A DNA stretch of 35,572 bases, from NCBI GenBank assembly GCA_017516465.1, contig JAFXCR010000014.1, forward strand, positions 1-35,572, given 5' to 3'. Under the pieces are notes generated by a model. That model saw only the letters and a program-made list of their open reading frames with translations, was not told where the DNA came from and ran no database searches. Source of the stretch: Ruminococcus sp. GTDB lineage: Bacteria > Bacillota > Clostridia > Oscillospirales > Ruminococcaceae. Every line of letters begins with the position of its first letter. Within the stretch, counting starts at the first letter, position 1. The position numbers were made by a program, and so were the translations under genes. Below are positions 1-8,066 of the stretch, piece by piece.

Positions 1-608
1 CCCTTTCTGTGAGGACCGTCAAGGATCATCTGATCGCCTGTGTAAGCGTGGATTGTGCTCATGATACCGCTCTGGATAGGAGCATAATCATTAAGAGCCT
101 TAGCCATAGGAGCGAGGCAGTTTGTTGTGCATGAAGCAGCAGAGATGATCTTATCATCAGCTGTAAGAGTATTCTCGTTTACGCTGTAAACGATTGTAGG
201 AAGATCGTTGCCTGCGGGAGCAGAAATAACAACCTTCTTAGCACCAGCATCGATATGAGCCTGTGACTTCTCCTTAGAGCAGTAGAAGCCTGTGCACTCA
301 AGAACTACGTCAACACCGATTTCGCCCCAAGGAAGCTCAGCAGCGTTAGCCTTAGCATAGATTGTGAGTGTCTTGCCGTCAACTGTGATTGTACCAGCCT
401 CGTCGTCAGCCTCTACTGTGTGGAGACCTTCACCGATCTTTCCGCAGTATCCACCCTGAGCGGTGTCATACTTGAGGAGCTGAGCGAGCATTGAAGGCTT
501 TGTAAGATCGTTGATAGCAACAACCTCGTAACCCTCAGCATCAAACATCTGTCTGAAAGCAAGACGGCCGATACGACCGAAACCATTAATAGCAACTTTA
601 ACTGACAT
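1..608 (-). CDS. gap: Glyceraldehyde-3-phosphate dehydrogenase, 5' part (runs off the left edge)
   Basis: Glycolytic enzyme that oxidises and phosphorylates glyceraldehyde 3-phosphate with NAD; cytoplasmic. Reading the minus strand from the ATG at 608-606 gives [20 protein letters not shown], the N-terminal Rossmann motif (GFGRIGR, residues 9-15). The active-site SCTTNC follows, with the catalytic cysteine at residue 160. About 202 codons lie inside the window, so roughly the last 130-140 residues are missing beyond base 1. The start is set by AGGAGGT (623-617) eight bases upstream. It is divergent from the gene at 907 and has its own strong promoter. No frameshift is seen. Confidence 0.97.
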   Translation of the reverse strand, partial: MSVKVAINGFGRIGRLAFRQMFDAEGYEVVAINDLTKPSMLAQLLKYDTAQGGYCGKIGEGLHTVEADDEAGTITVDGKTLTIYAKANAAELPWGEIGVDVVLECTGFYCSKEKSQAHIDAGAKKVVISAPAGNDLPTIVYSVNENTLTADDKIISAASCTTNCLAPMAKALNDYAPIQSGIMSTIHAYTGDQMILDGPHRK

Positions 609-640
609 TGGAAATTACCTCCTAAAAAATTTATATTTAT

Positions 641-669
641 ATTATACTCCATACTGGATTTTTTTTCAA
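641..669 (-). promoter_or_regulatory. Promoter of gap
   Basis: On the minus strand TTGAAA (669-664) and TATAAT (646-641) are separated by exactly 17 bases and lie just upstream of the gap ribosome binding site. This fits a strong vegetative sigma-A promoter, as expected for a glycolytic gene. Confidence 0.75.
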
Positions 670-800
670 GAGGTTAGATAAAAAAATAACGAAAAATCAA
701 AGAAATGTACAAATTTAATCGTTTTAAACCAATTTTAATGTTTATTTTTATTCAGAATTACAATAAATTATTCTGATATGTATCTGACATTATTTTTTAA

Positions 801-829
801 TTGTATTTTTTTGTAAATTGGTGTATAAT
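801..829 (+). promoter_or_regulatory. Promoter of the gene at 907
   Basis: TTGTAT (801-806), a 17-base spacer, then TATAAT (824-829). It lies about 75 bases upstream of the ATG. The remaining gene-free stretch 653-800 is A/T-rich and I see no further feature in it. Confidence 0.6.
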
Positions 830-906
830 TATAGGAAGAGTTTATGGTTTTCTAAACATACATAAAAAACAATTTCAGAACATCATTATTAAGAGAAAGG
901 AACAGT

Positions 907-1674
907 ATGGATCAATTAAAGGATTTTATGGATTTTTACAACAATCCATACAGTAAGGAAATGACCAAAAACTTTGGTATCATAGCAGATTACGCCTCAA
1001 CAGTCCTTATAGGTTTTTCTCAGTTGTTTGACAAAATCGTAAAAACCGATGAAGAATCATTAGAGACAGCCAATTACTGCAAGGATATACTCGGTGTTGT
1101 CAGCGGTCAGCTTCAGAGAGCAGGAATTTTTTGCTCTGTTCTGATGAACGACAAAACAAAAAACGATCACATCAGTATAGAAAAATATCTGGGTAACTTT
1201 ATTTCCGGATGTGAAAGAATTCTCGGTCAGAAATTCGATACTTCCGTCGCCATTCAGAAGGATTTCGTTGTATACACTTCAAGCGATCTTCTTGATATGC
1301 TTCTTCTTGGTTTCATAAGAAAAACCTGTACACCGGATCTGGCAAAGGAGAAAAAAGATAACGTCCTCCCGACATTCGATATATCTGCAAGCGTAAAAAA
1401 TGATATGCCACAGATCACTGTAAATTCAAGTACTATTCTCCCTCAGAACAGCTACGATCCCTTCGGCTCACGAGAATTCTTTGAAAAGTTTTTCGTTGAA
1501 TTTGCCACAATTATCGCAGAAAAGATTAATGCACGCATAGATATCGGTGAAAACTACATCACAATAAAATTTCTCCCCGACAAGGATCCTAACATATTAA
1601 TCTTCCATTCACCTAAGGTCAGGATCGCAAATGAAGGCCGCACAATATTCAAAATCATGCTTGAAGATCTCTGA
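907..1674 (+). CDS. Unassigned protein with a degenerate histidine-kinase-like layout
   Basis: 255 residues, no signal peptide and no membrane segment, so cytoplasmic. I do not recognise the family with certainty. Residues about 25-85 are two predicted helices whose text (GFSQLF, then ILGVVSGQLQRAGIF) resembles the dimerisation helices of sensor kinases, but no phospho-accepting histidine is present. The rest alternates strands and helices and ends in a pattern like a GHKL ATPase tail (FATIIAEKINARIDIGENYITIKFLP), without recognisable N, G1 or G2 boxes. If homologous to kinases, it should be a non-catalytic scaffold or partner-binding protein. It is monocistronic, with its own promoter upstream and a fresh consensus promoter for the next gene downstream. 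The ATG follows GAGAAAGGA. A real gene, with function unknown; the kinase link is inference. Confidence 0.8.
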   Translation: MDQLKDFMDFYNNPYSKEMTKNFGIIADYASTVLIGFSQLFDKIVKTDEESLETANYCKDILGVVSGQLQRAGIFCSVLMNDKTKNDHISIEKYLGNFISGCERILGQKFDTSVAIQKDFVVYTSSDLLDMLLLGFIRKTCTPDLAKEKKDNVLPTFDISASVKNDMPQITVNSSTILPQNSYDPFGSREFFEKFFVEFATIIAEKINARIDIGENYITIKFLPDKDPNILIFHSPKVRIANEGRTIFKIMLEDL

Positions 1675-1721
1675 CCCCCACAACCTTAAACAGATTATAC
1701 AGAAAAAATAATAAGTTTTTG

Positions 1722-1750
1722 TTGACATTATGCAAAAAATAATGTATAAT
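1722..1750 (+). promoter_or_regulatory. Consensus promoter for the CYTH-phoH-era cluster
   Basis: TTGACA (1722-1727), 17-base spacer, TATAAT (1745-1750): a perfect match to the vegetative consensus, about 40 bases upstream of the first gene of the cluster. Confidence 0.85.
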
Positions 1751-1788
1751 ATATTGTGTGATAATATTTAAAGTTCCGGAGTTGAATT

Positions 1789-2310
1789 ATGGCAGCAGAA
1801 CTCGAAATCGAAAGAAAGTTTCTTGTAGAATTCCCAGATATAACAAAGCTTGATGTAAAGCGAAAATTAACTATCATCCAGACATACCTGCATAGGGGGA
1901 AAAATAATTCCCAACGCAGGGTGAGACGTCTTGAAGATAACGGAAATATCTTCTATACATATACTGAAAAAATCTTTATTTCGCCTGAAATTCGAGAAGA
2001 AAAAGAATACAATATCAGCTGCGAGGAATACGAAAGACTCCTCGATGAAGCTGATCCCCAGCTTGTTCCTGTCGATAAGGTGAGATTCTGCTTCAATTAT
2101 AAAAATCAGCTATTTGAACTTGATACATATCCCTTTTCGGACAGGCTCGCTGTTATGGAACTGGAGCTTCATTCCCCCGGACAGGTGATTGATTTTCCCG
2201 CAGACGTCAGGGTGATAAAAGACGTTACGGCAGACAGCAGATACTCCAATGCAGCTCTTTCGGCAGCAGGAGAATTCCCCGACAATCAGCCGGATGACAG
2301 GAGCAGTTAA
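1789..2310 (+). CDS. CYTH-domain protein (triphosphate tunnel metalloenzyme family)
   Basis: 173 residues. The N-terminus carries the CYTH signature ExExK (E6, E8, K10 in LEIERKF), followed by alternating charged strands rich in Arg, Lys and Glu (for example QRRVRRLED and EIREEKEY) that in this family line a tunnel binding triphosphate and divalent metal. Members include inorganic triphosphatases and thiamine triphosphatases; the substrate cannot be told from sequence. Cytoplasmic. It is the first gene after a consensus promoter, and its TAA directly abuts the phoH ATG, so the two are probably translationally coupled. The C-terminal 15 residues are polar and probably disordered. Confidence 0.85.
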   Translation: MAAELEIERKFLVEFPDITKLDVKRKLTIIQTYLHRGKNNSQRRVRRLEDNGNIFYTYTEKIFISPEIREEKEYNISCEEYERLLDEADPQLVPVDKVRFCFNYKNQLFELDTYPFSDRLAVMELELHSPGQVIDFPADVRVIKDVTADSRYSNAALSAAGEFPDNQPDDRSS

Positions 2311-3291
2311 ATGTCAGAAAAATTTGTTACAGTCAATAATCCGGACAAGCTCTCTGAACTTTTCGGACAGCTCGACGGAAATATCAGCCGCATACAAAAA
2401 GAATATAATGTTGCCGCAGTTCTCCGCGATGGCGGTATTAAGCTTATCGGTGATGAAAGTAATACCGAGAATGCCGCCAAAGCACTCAACGCTCTTCTTA
2501 AAATCAGCAGCAACGGTCAGGCTCTAAGCGAGCATACCGTCAGATACGTCACCTCAATGGTAGCTGACGGAGCTGAACAGCAGCTCAGTGATCTCGGCAA
2601 GGACGGAATCTGTATGTCCGCCTCCGGAAAGGTTCTTCGTGCCCGTACCGTCGGACAGAAAAAATACGTTGACGCTATAAAGGACAACACCATTATAATA
2701 GGTATTGGTCCGGCTGGTACCGGCAAGACCTATCTTGCCGTAGCTATGGCAGTAAAAGCGTTCAGGGAACATAAAGTCCGCAAGATAATCCTTACTCGTC
2801 CGGCTGTTGAAGCAGGCGAAAAGCTTGGCTTCCTCCCCGGCGATCTTCAGGATAAGGTTGATCCCTACCTTCGCCCTCTGTATGACGCTCTCTACGACCT
2901 CTTTGGTGCAGAAAGCTTCGCCAGATATATGGAAAAGGGAATTATCGAGGTTGCTCCCCTCGCCTATATGAGAGGACGTACTCTTGATGAGGCTTTCATC
3001 ATTCTTGATGAAGCACAAAACACCACATCAGAACAGATAAAAATGTTCCTTACACGTCTTGGAAACGAAAGCAAAATGGTTATTACCGGAGATATAACTC
3101 AGATAGATCTTCCGGATAAGAAAAAATCAGGTCTTGTGGAAGCTGTCAAAGTACTGAAGGGCATTGATGATATATTCATCCACAGGTTCAGCGAAAAGGA
3201 CGTTGTCCGACACAGACTTGTTCAGGATATTATCAAAGCATACGAAAAATATAGTAATTCCAGTGAAGGGAGAATGAAAAATAATGGCTAA
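2311..3291 (+). CDS. phoH: PhoH family ATPase
   Basis: 326 residues. Residues 1-110 form the N-terminal RNA-binding-like part of the family. The P-loop is GPAGTGKT (residues 133-140) and the Walker B stretch is ILDEAQN (231-237), both typical of PhoH, which resembles the helicase superfamily 1 core and is linked to RNA metabolism. Also visible is the family stretch RPAVEAGEKLGFLPGDL. In many Bacillota phoH sits immediately upstream of ybeY and era, as here, which ties it to ribosome and RNA maturation. The start directly follows the stop of the CYTH gene and the end overlaps ybeY by 8 bases. Length is normal for the bacterial family. Confidence 0.95.
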   Translation: MSEKFVTVNNPDKLSELFGQLDGNISRIQKEYNVAAVLRDGGIKLIGDESNTENAAKALNALLKISSNGQALSEHTVRYVTSMVADGAEQQLSDLGKDGICMSASGKVLRARTVGQKKYVDAIKDNTIIIGIGPAGTGKTYLAVAMAVKAFREHKVRKIILTRPAVEAGEKLGFLPGDLQDKVDPYLRPLYDALYDLFGAESFARYMEKGIIEVAPLAYMRGRTLDEAFIILDEAQNTTSEQIKMFLTRLGNESKMVITGDITQIDLPDKKKSGLVEAVKVLKGIDDIFIHRFSEKDVVRHRLVQDIIKAYEKYSNSSEGRMKNNG

Positions 3292-3796
3292 ACTCAAGGT
3301 ATATGTGAAAAATAATCAGACAGAAATCAAAATTCCTGTCGGAATCAGGCTTCTTATCAGAAGATGCTGTCAGGCTGTTCTTACTACGGAAAAATTCAAC
3401 AAGGACGCTGAGGTCAGTGTTTCATTCGTCAGCAACAACGAAATTAAAGATCTCAACAAAATTTACAGAAACAAAGACAGCGTTACAGATGTTCTCTCCT
3501 TCCCGCTTACAGATGAGGACGGCTCTGTGGAAATTAATCCAGAAACAGGAGCTGTACTCCTCGGCGACGTTGTTATTTCGCTCGAAACAGCAGTAAAGCA
3601 GGCTAAAAACTACGGTCATTCTCTTGAACGTGAGATAGGCTTCCTTACCGTTCATTCAATGCTTCATCTCCTCGGCTACGATCATGAAACAAATACTCTT
3701 GATCAGCAGATTATGCGTGAAAAAGAAGAATCTGTACTCGATAAGCTCGGTATTTCCAGAGATGTAACCTTCATTGTAAACGGAGATAATGCCTGA
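3284..3796 (+). CDS. ybeY: Endoribonuclease YbeY (rRNA maturation factor)
   Basis: 170 residues. The zinc-binding motif H-x3-H-x5-H is seen as HSMLHLLGYDH (H124, H128, H134), with the upstream family block TDVLSFPL. YbeY is a metal-dependent RNase needed for 16S rRNA 3' end maturation and ribosome quality control. It overlaps phoH by 8 bases and shares one base with era (TGATG), so the three are an operon with coupled translation. YbeY and Era are known partners in small-subunit assembly, and the gene order agrees. Confidence 0.96.
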   Translation: MAKLKVYVKNNQTEIKIPVGIRLLIRRCCQAVLTTEKFNKDAEVSVSFVSNNEIKDLNKIYRNKDSVTDVLSFPLTDEDGSVEINPETGAVLLGDVVISLETAVKQAKNYGHSLEREIGFLTVHSMLHLLGYDHETNTLDQQIMREKEESVLDKLGISRDVTFIVNGDNA

Positions 3797-4689
3797 TGTC
3801 AAGAACTGCTTTTGTAACTATCGCCGGACGCACAAATGCCGGTAAATCCTCACTGCTTAATGCTATTATCGGAGAAAAAATCGCCTCCGTAAGCAATAAG
3901 CCGCAAACCACACGCACACGCATTACCGGAATCAGAAACATCGATGATGTACAGCTTGTTTTCTTTGATACTCCGGGACTTCACAAGCCTGTAAACAAGC
4001 TCAGCGAGCATATGCTTAATACCGTAAAGGAATCTGTCAGCGATATTGACGCAGTTATCTTCATGATGGACTGCACCAAAAAAATTAACGAACAGGAGCT
4101 TAATCTCCTCCGTTCAATGAACAGATCCAAAATGCCGTTAATCCTCGTTCTTAACAAGATAGATCTTCTCAGAAACAAAAATGATCTCGCACCGATTATC
4201 GCTGATATGACGACAAAGGCTGATTTTCATGCAATTATCCCCGTTAGCGTAACCGAAAACAATGGTGTTGATATCGTTATTGATGAAATAATCAATCTGT
4301 CAGAAGAATCTGTTCATTTCTTCCCTGATGATATGATAACAGATCAGCCTGAAAAAATTCTTGCCGCTGAGATGATCCGTGAAAAGCTTCTTATGCTCCT
4401 GAACGATGAAGTTCCTCATGGAATAGCTGTCGGAGTAGAAACTATGTCTGAACGCGAAGACAAAGATATCCTTGATATTTCAGCTGTAATCTACTGCGAA
4501 AAGGAATCACACAAGGGAATTGTTATCGGTAAGGGCGGCTCCATGCTTAAAAAAGCTTCAACAGCAGCAAGACTCGACCTTGAAGATTTCTTCCAGATCA
4601 AAGTCAATCTCCAATGCTGGGTAAAAGTCAAGGAGGATTGGCGTAACCGTGAAGGAATTATCAGAACTCTCGGTCTATCGGAGAAATAA
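3796..4689 (+). CDS. era: GTPase Era
   Basis: 297 residues. G1 is GRTNAGKS (11-18), G3 is DTPG (58-61) and G4 is NKID (120-123). The C-terminal third is the KH RNA-binding domain with the GKGGSMLK loop, which binds the 3' end of 16S rRNA. Era is a GTP-dependent checkpoint of 30S ribosome assembly, at the membrane and ribosome. In most bacteria the first motif is GRPNVGKS; here Pro-Asn-Val is replaced by Thr-Asn-Ala, which keeps the Gly-Lys-Ser core. The start overlaps the ybeY stop by one base. It is followed by a 142-base structured gap rather than by direct coupling to the next gene. Confidence 0.97.
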   Translation: MSRTAFVTIAGRTNAGKSSLLNAIIGEKIASVSNKPQTTRTRITGIRNIDDVQLVFFDTPGLHKPVNKLSEHMLNTVKESVSDIDAVIFMMDCTKKINEQELNLLRSMNRSKMPLILVLNKIDLLRNKNDLAPIIADMTTKADFHAIIPVSVTENNGVDIVIDEIINLSEESVHFFPDDMITDQPEKILAAEMIREKLLMLLNDEVPHGIAVGVETMSEREDKDILDISAVIYCEKESHKGIVIGKGGSMLKKASTAARLDLEDFFQIKVNLQCWVKVKEDWRNREGIIRTLGLSEK

Positions 4690-4724
4690 TTTCCGATCAT
4701 AAATATATTAATTCCGCAGAAAAT

Positions 4725-4775
4725 ATTGATGTACCGGATGATCGCCCCTTCTGAGGCTTCATACGGTACATCAAT
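4725..4775 (+). repeat. Long hairpin between era and the YqzL-like ORF
   Basis: ATTGATGTACCG (4725-4736) and its perfect complement CGGTACATCAAT (4764-4775) form a 12-bp stem. Inside, after a 1-base symmetric mismatch, ATGA (4738-4741) can pair with TCAT, then further short pairs are possible. No T-run follows, so it is not a plain terminator. It could be a leader structure controlling yqzL-recO, or a small palindromic insert. Confidence 0.6.
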
Positions 4776-4781
4776 AACTGT

Positions 4782-4816
4782 ATGCCGGACCTTTTCACCT
4801 ATAAACCGGCATTTTT
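4782..4816 (+). terminator. Hairpin with short T-run upstream of the YqzL-like ORF (possible attenuator)
   Basis: ATGCCGG (4782-4788) pairs with CCGGCAT (4806-4812), a 7-bp stem with a 17-base loop, followed by four more T bases. It lies only 15-20 bases before the next ribosome binding site. As a terminator it is weak; it may partly end transcription after era or act as an attenuator. Confidence 0.4.
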
Positions 4817-4831
4817 GCGGAGGTAACGTGT

Positions 4832-4966
4832 ATGTCAGATGAGATTTTATGGATAAAGTTTACTCAGTCCGGAAGTGTAGAGGACTACCTCAAATATAAG
4901 GAAAAAACAGATGATAATACAAGAAGGAATTGTCCTGAGAGAACGTCTCGTGGGCGAACACGATAA
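4832..4966 (+). CDS. YqzL-like small protein, overlapping recO
   Basis: 44 residues starting MSDEILWIKFTQSGSVEDYL. The pattern W-x2-F-x2-(T/S)G-x-(V/I)-x2-YL-x-(Y/F)K matches the short YqzL family, which in Bacillus lies between era and recO, exactly the position seen here. The start has a strong GGAGGT (4819-4824) eight bases upstream. The last 56 bases overlap the start of recO in another frame, so the Arg-rich C-terminal tail (after residue 27) is constrained by recO and may carry no function of its own. Function of the family is unknown. Its translation probably opens the recO ribosome binding site. Confidence 0.75.
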   Translation: MSDEILWIKFTQSGSVEDYLKYKEKTDDNTRRNCPERTSRGRTR

Positions 4967-5666
4967 ATTCATTGATGTTCTCACTAAAAACAGCGGAATT
5001 ATCGAAATAACCGCAAAGGGTGCCGGAAAAATCGGTGGAAAATCAAGAAGCTCTGCCCAGCTTTTCGCCTATTCAAAATTCTGCATGAACAAAAAAGGCG
5101 ACCGCTATTACCTGAACAGTGCAGAGCCGATACATATTTTCTACGGGCTTCGTGATTCCCTTGAAAAAATCGCCCTCGCATCTTATTTTTCTGAGGTTCT
5201 GACCTACTGCATTGACGAAGAATCCGGCAGCGAGGATGTAATGCGGCTTGTTCTCAACACGCTTCACTATCTCGAATGCGGTAAACGTGAGCCCGAAATG
5301 CTGAGAGCTGTCTTTGAACTCCGACTTATGGCTGAAATAGGCTTTATGCCGGATATCGTCGGCTGTCATATGTGTGGTATATATGAGCCGGAAACTCTCT
5401 ATTTCAGCGAAAAATCAAGCCGCTTCTACTGCTCCGACTGCTTCAGCGACGCCATTGATAAGAACTATACAAAAATAAAACTGCCTGTACTCAGTGCACT
5501 CCGCCATATCGTTCTGGCTGATTTTAACCGTCTTTTCAATTTCCGCATCTCTGACAGCTCTATGCTGACTCTTACAACCATAACAGAAAAATATCTGATC
5601 GAACACCTTGAACGTCATTTTCAGACGCTCAATTACTACAAGGATATAAGGAAAATTTATGAATAA
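4911..5666 (+). CDS. recO: DNA repair protein RecO
   Basis: 251 residues. The N-terminal OB-fold starts MIIQEGIVLRERLVGEHDKF, typical of RecO, and the zinc site is formed by C152-x2-C155 and C174-x2-C177. RecO works with RecR and RecF to load RecA on single-stranded DNA and to anneal strands. The chosen ATG has AAGGA (4898-4902) in front of it and lies inside the YqzL-like ORF; the stop overlaps mutS2 by 8 bases. All four zinc ligands are present, as in Bacillota orthologues. Confidence 0.94.
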   Translation: MIIQEGIVLRERLVGEHDKFIDVLTKNSGIIEITAKGAGKIGGKSRSSAQLFAYSKFCMNKKGDRYYLNSAEPIHIFYGLRDSLEKIALASYFSEVLTYCIDEESGSEDVMRLVLNTLHYLECGKREPEMLRAVFELRLMAEIGFMPDIVGCHMCGIYEPETLYFSEKSSRFYCSDCFSDAIDKNYTKIKLPVLSALRHIVLADFNRLFNFRISDSSMLTLTTITEKYLIEHLERHFQTLNYYKDIRKIYE

Positions 5667-8040
5667 ATATCTGAAAACACTTGAACTTGACAAAATTCTG
5701 AATATACTTGCAGAGCTGACCTCAAATGAGGAATCAAGAAAAATGGCTCTTGCTCTCCGTCCTGACTGCGACCTTGAACGTACAAGATACGAATGTCTTA
5801 AGACTTCTCAGGCACTCAGTCTTTCAGTACAGTTCGGAACTCCGCCGTTTTCCAACTTCAAGGATATAACTACAACAGCCGCCCGTGCAAAGTCCGGAGC
5901 GGTTATTTCACTTCGTGACCTTATGGATATTGCCGCAATGCTCCGCCAGATCAAGGGGCTTGCCGACTGGTATGGTCACTGCGAAAATATCGAAACAGAA
6001 CTCAGCTATCTTTTTTCTCAGCTTAAACCGAACGACTGGCTTCTTGAAAAGCTGGAGCGTTCCATTATCTCCGAAAACGAAATCGCTGACGCTGCAAGTC
6101 CGGAGCTTGCTGCTATACGCCGGAAAATCAATCGTGCCGGTATGCAGCTCCGTGAAACACTCGATAAAATGATAAAAAACAAGACTACTCAGCAGTATCT
6201 TCAGGAAAATACAGTCACCCTCCGTGACGGAAGATTCGTTCTTCCTGTAAAATCAGAGCATCGTGGACAAATCAGCGGTCTTGTTCATGATACCTCCTCA
6301 ACCGGACAGACTATCTTCATTGAACCTATGGCTATCGTGGAAGCAAACAACGATATCCGTATTCTTGAAGGCAAGGAACAGGAAGAAATTGAAAGAATTA
6401 TCCGTGAGCTTTGCCGTGACTGCGGAGATTACGCTGATATCCTCTGCGAAAACTACAAGATATGCGTTGAGCTTAATCTATATTTCGCAAAATCAAATCT
6501 TGCTGCCAAACTCAATTGCTCTCTACCTAAAATTACAGATGACGGTAAAATCAACCTTAAAAAAGCCCGTCATCCCCTGCTTAATAAAAACAAGGTTGTG
6601 CCGATAAACCTCTCACTCGGCGAAGAATATCAAGCTCTTATAATTACCGGTCCCAATACCGGAGGAAAAACTGTTGCTCTGAAAACAGCCGGTCTTCTTA
6701 GTGCAATGATTATGTGCGGACTTCTCATTCCCGTTGCTGACGGAAGCAGTATCTCCGTTTTCCGTCACATTCTTGCGGATATAGGCGACAGTCAGAGTAT
6801 AGAACAGAATCTTTCCACCTTTTCTTCCCATACAAACAAGGTTATTGAGATCCTGAAAACCTCCGATGAAAGCTCGCTTATTCTGCTTGACGAACTCGGA
6901 TCCGGAACTGATCCGGTCGAAGGTGCTGCTCTTGCTGTCTCAATCATAAGGAGACTTATGCAGAACGGTGCAAAGGTTATGGTAACTACACATTATCAGG
7001 AACTTAAAGTCTTTGCAATTGACAGTCCTGATGTGCAGAACGCTTCATGCGAATTCGATATCGAAACCTTACGTCCTACTTACAGACTTATTGTGGGTTC
7101 TCCAGGAAAATCCAACGCATTTGCAATTTCAACTGGTCTTGGTATGCCCGATGACATTATCGAGGATGCAAAAAATCGTGTTGATGATGCTAATTCACGT
7201 CTTGAAGAAGTTATCGGAAAGCTGGAAGAAAGCCGTCTGGAACTTGAACGACAGAAAGAGGAAATCTCACGACTTAAAATCAAGGCGGCAGAACACGAAG
7301 AAGCTATCAGAAAAGAACGTGAAGCACTTGAAGCTGCACGCTCTGATGAGCTTGAAAAGGCAAGACTTCGTGCAATGACGATAATTGAGCAGACAAAGGC
7401 TGAATCCAACGAGCTTCTTGAAGAGCTTGAACAGCTCCGCCGTGAAAAGGATAAAAAGGATTTCAGCGGTAATGTTTCCTCAATGAAATCAAAAGCAAAG
7501 CAGAGCTTCAACAAAATGTATGATACTGCAAATCCCATTGACAGCCGTTCTTCTCAGGAGGAATATGTTCTTCCACGAAAACTGAGACGAGGTGATACGG
7601 TATTTATTGTTGACCTTAACCGCAAAGGAATTATCTCCGGTGATCCGGACGGCAGTGATTTTGTATTCGTTCAGATGGGAGTTATGAAAACAAAGATGAA
7701 CATTTCCCGTCTACGTCTTGAAGAAGCACCTAAGCCTGTTCAGCAGAAACGTCCCGCCAGAAATATGAACAAGGTAGGCGTCAAGGCTGAACGACGTGGA
7801 AAAATGGAGCTCGATATCAGAGGATGTGCCTGCGATGATGGAGTATATCAGCTTGATTCATTCATTGATCAGGCTGTAATGTCAAATATCTCGACTATCA
7901 CAATCATCCACGGAAAAGGCACGGGACTTCTCAGAACAGCTGTACACAGACGTCTGAAATCGCATCCATCAGTAAAAAATTTCCGTCTCGGATTATTCGG
8001 TGAGGGCGAGGATGGCGTGACAATTGCTGAGCTGAAATGA
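5659..8040 (+). CDS. mutS2: Endonuclease MutS2
   Basis: 793 residues. A MutS-like core and ATPase carry the P-loop GPNTGGKT (331-338) and DELGSGTDP (from D411). A long Glu/Lys/Arg-rich coiled coil (about 505-615) follows, then a linker KOW-like stretch, then a C-terminal Smr domain (about 716-793) with LDIRG (718-722) and HGKGTG (751-756). The LDxR form of the Smr motif is the one associated with nuclease activity. MutS2 suppresses homologous recombination and, in Bacillota, also acts on collided ribosomes. It lacks the mismatch-recognition domain of MutS. It overlaps recO by 8 bases and its stop is followed 26 bases later by the next gene. Confidence 0.97.
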   Translation: MNKYLKTLELDKILNILAELTSNEESRKMALALRPDCDLERTRYECLKTSQALSLSVQFGTPPFSNFKDITTTAARAKSGAVISLRDLMDIAAMLRQIKGLADWYGHCENIETELSYLFSQLKPNDWLLEKLERSIISENEIADAASPELAAIRRKINRAGMQLRETLDKMIKNKTTQQYLQENTVTLRDGRFVLPVKSEHRGQISGLVHDTSSTGQTIFIEPMAIVEANNDIRILEGKEQEEIERIIRELCRDCGDYADILCENYKICVELNLYFAKSNLAAKLNCSLPKITDDGKINLKKARHPLLNKNKVVPINLSLGEEYQALIITGPNTGGKTVALKTAGLLSAMIMCGLLIPVADGSSISVFRHILADIGDSQSIEQNLSTFSSHTNKVIEILKTSDESSLILLDELGSGTDPVEGAALAVSIIRRLMQNGAKVMVTTHYQELKVFAIDSPDVQNASCEFDIETLRPTYRLIVGSPGKSNAFAISTGLGMPDDIIEDAKNRVDDANSRLEEVIGKLEESRLELERQKEEISRLKIKAAEHEEAIRKEREALEAARSDELEKARLRAMTIIEQTKAESNELLEELEQLRREKDKKDFSGNVSSMKSKAKQSFNKMYDTANPIDSRSSQEEYVLPRKLRRGDTVFIVDLNRKGIISGDPDGSDFVFVQMGVMKTKMNISRLRLEEAPKPVQQKRPARNMNKVGVKAERRGKMELDIRGCACDDGVYQLDSFIDQAVMSNISTITIIHGKGTGLLRTAVHRRLKSHPSVKNFRLGLFGEGEDGVTIAELK

Positions 8041-8066
8041 GTGATTGTCTGCACAGGAGGAAAAAT

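Noticed and set aside
413-652. Minus-strand frame of 79 codons near the left end
   Set aside because: Lies in another frame over the start of gap, whose own frame, promoter and ribosome binding site are clear.
2554-3018. 154-codon minus frame inside phoH
   Set aside because: Antisense shadow of the conserved PhoH core; no ribosome binding site and no recognisable sequence.
7080-7538. Ser/Arg-rich 152-codon minus frame in mutS2
   Set aside because: Low-complexity antisense of the Glu/Lys-rich coiled coil of MutS2.
8037-8066. ATG at 8037 as start of the YfhO-like gene
   Set aside because: The ATG at 8067 has AGGAGG six bases upstream and starts close to the first membrane span; 8037 has none.
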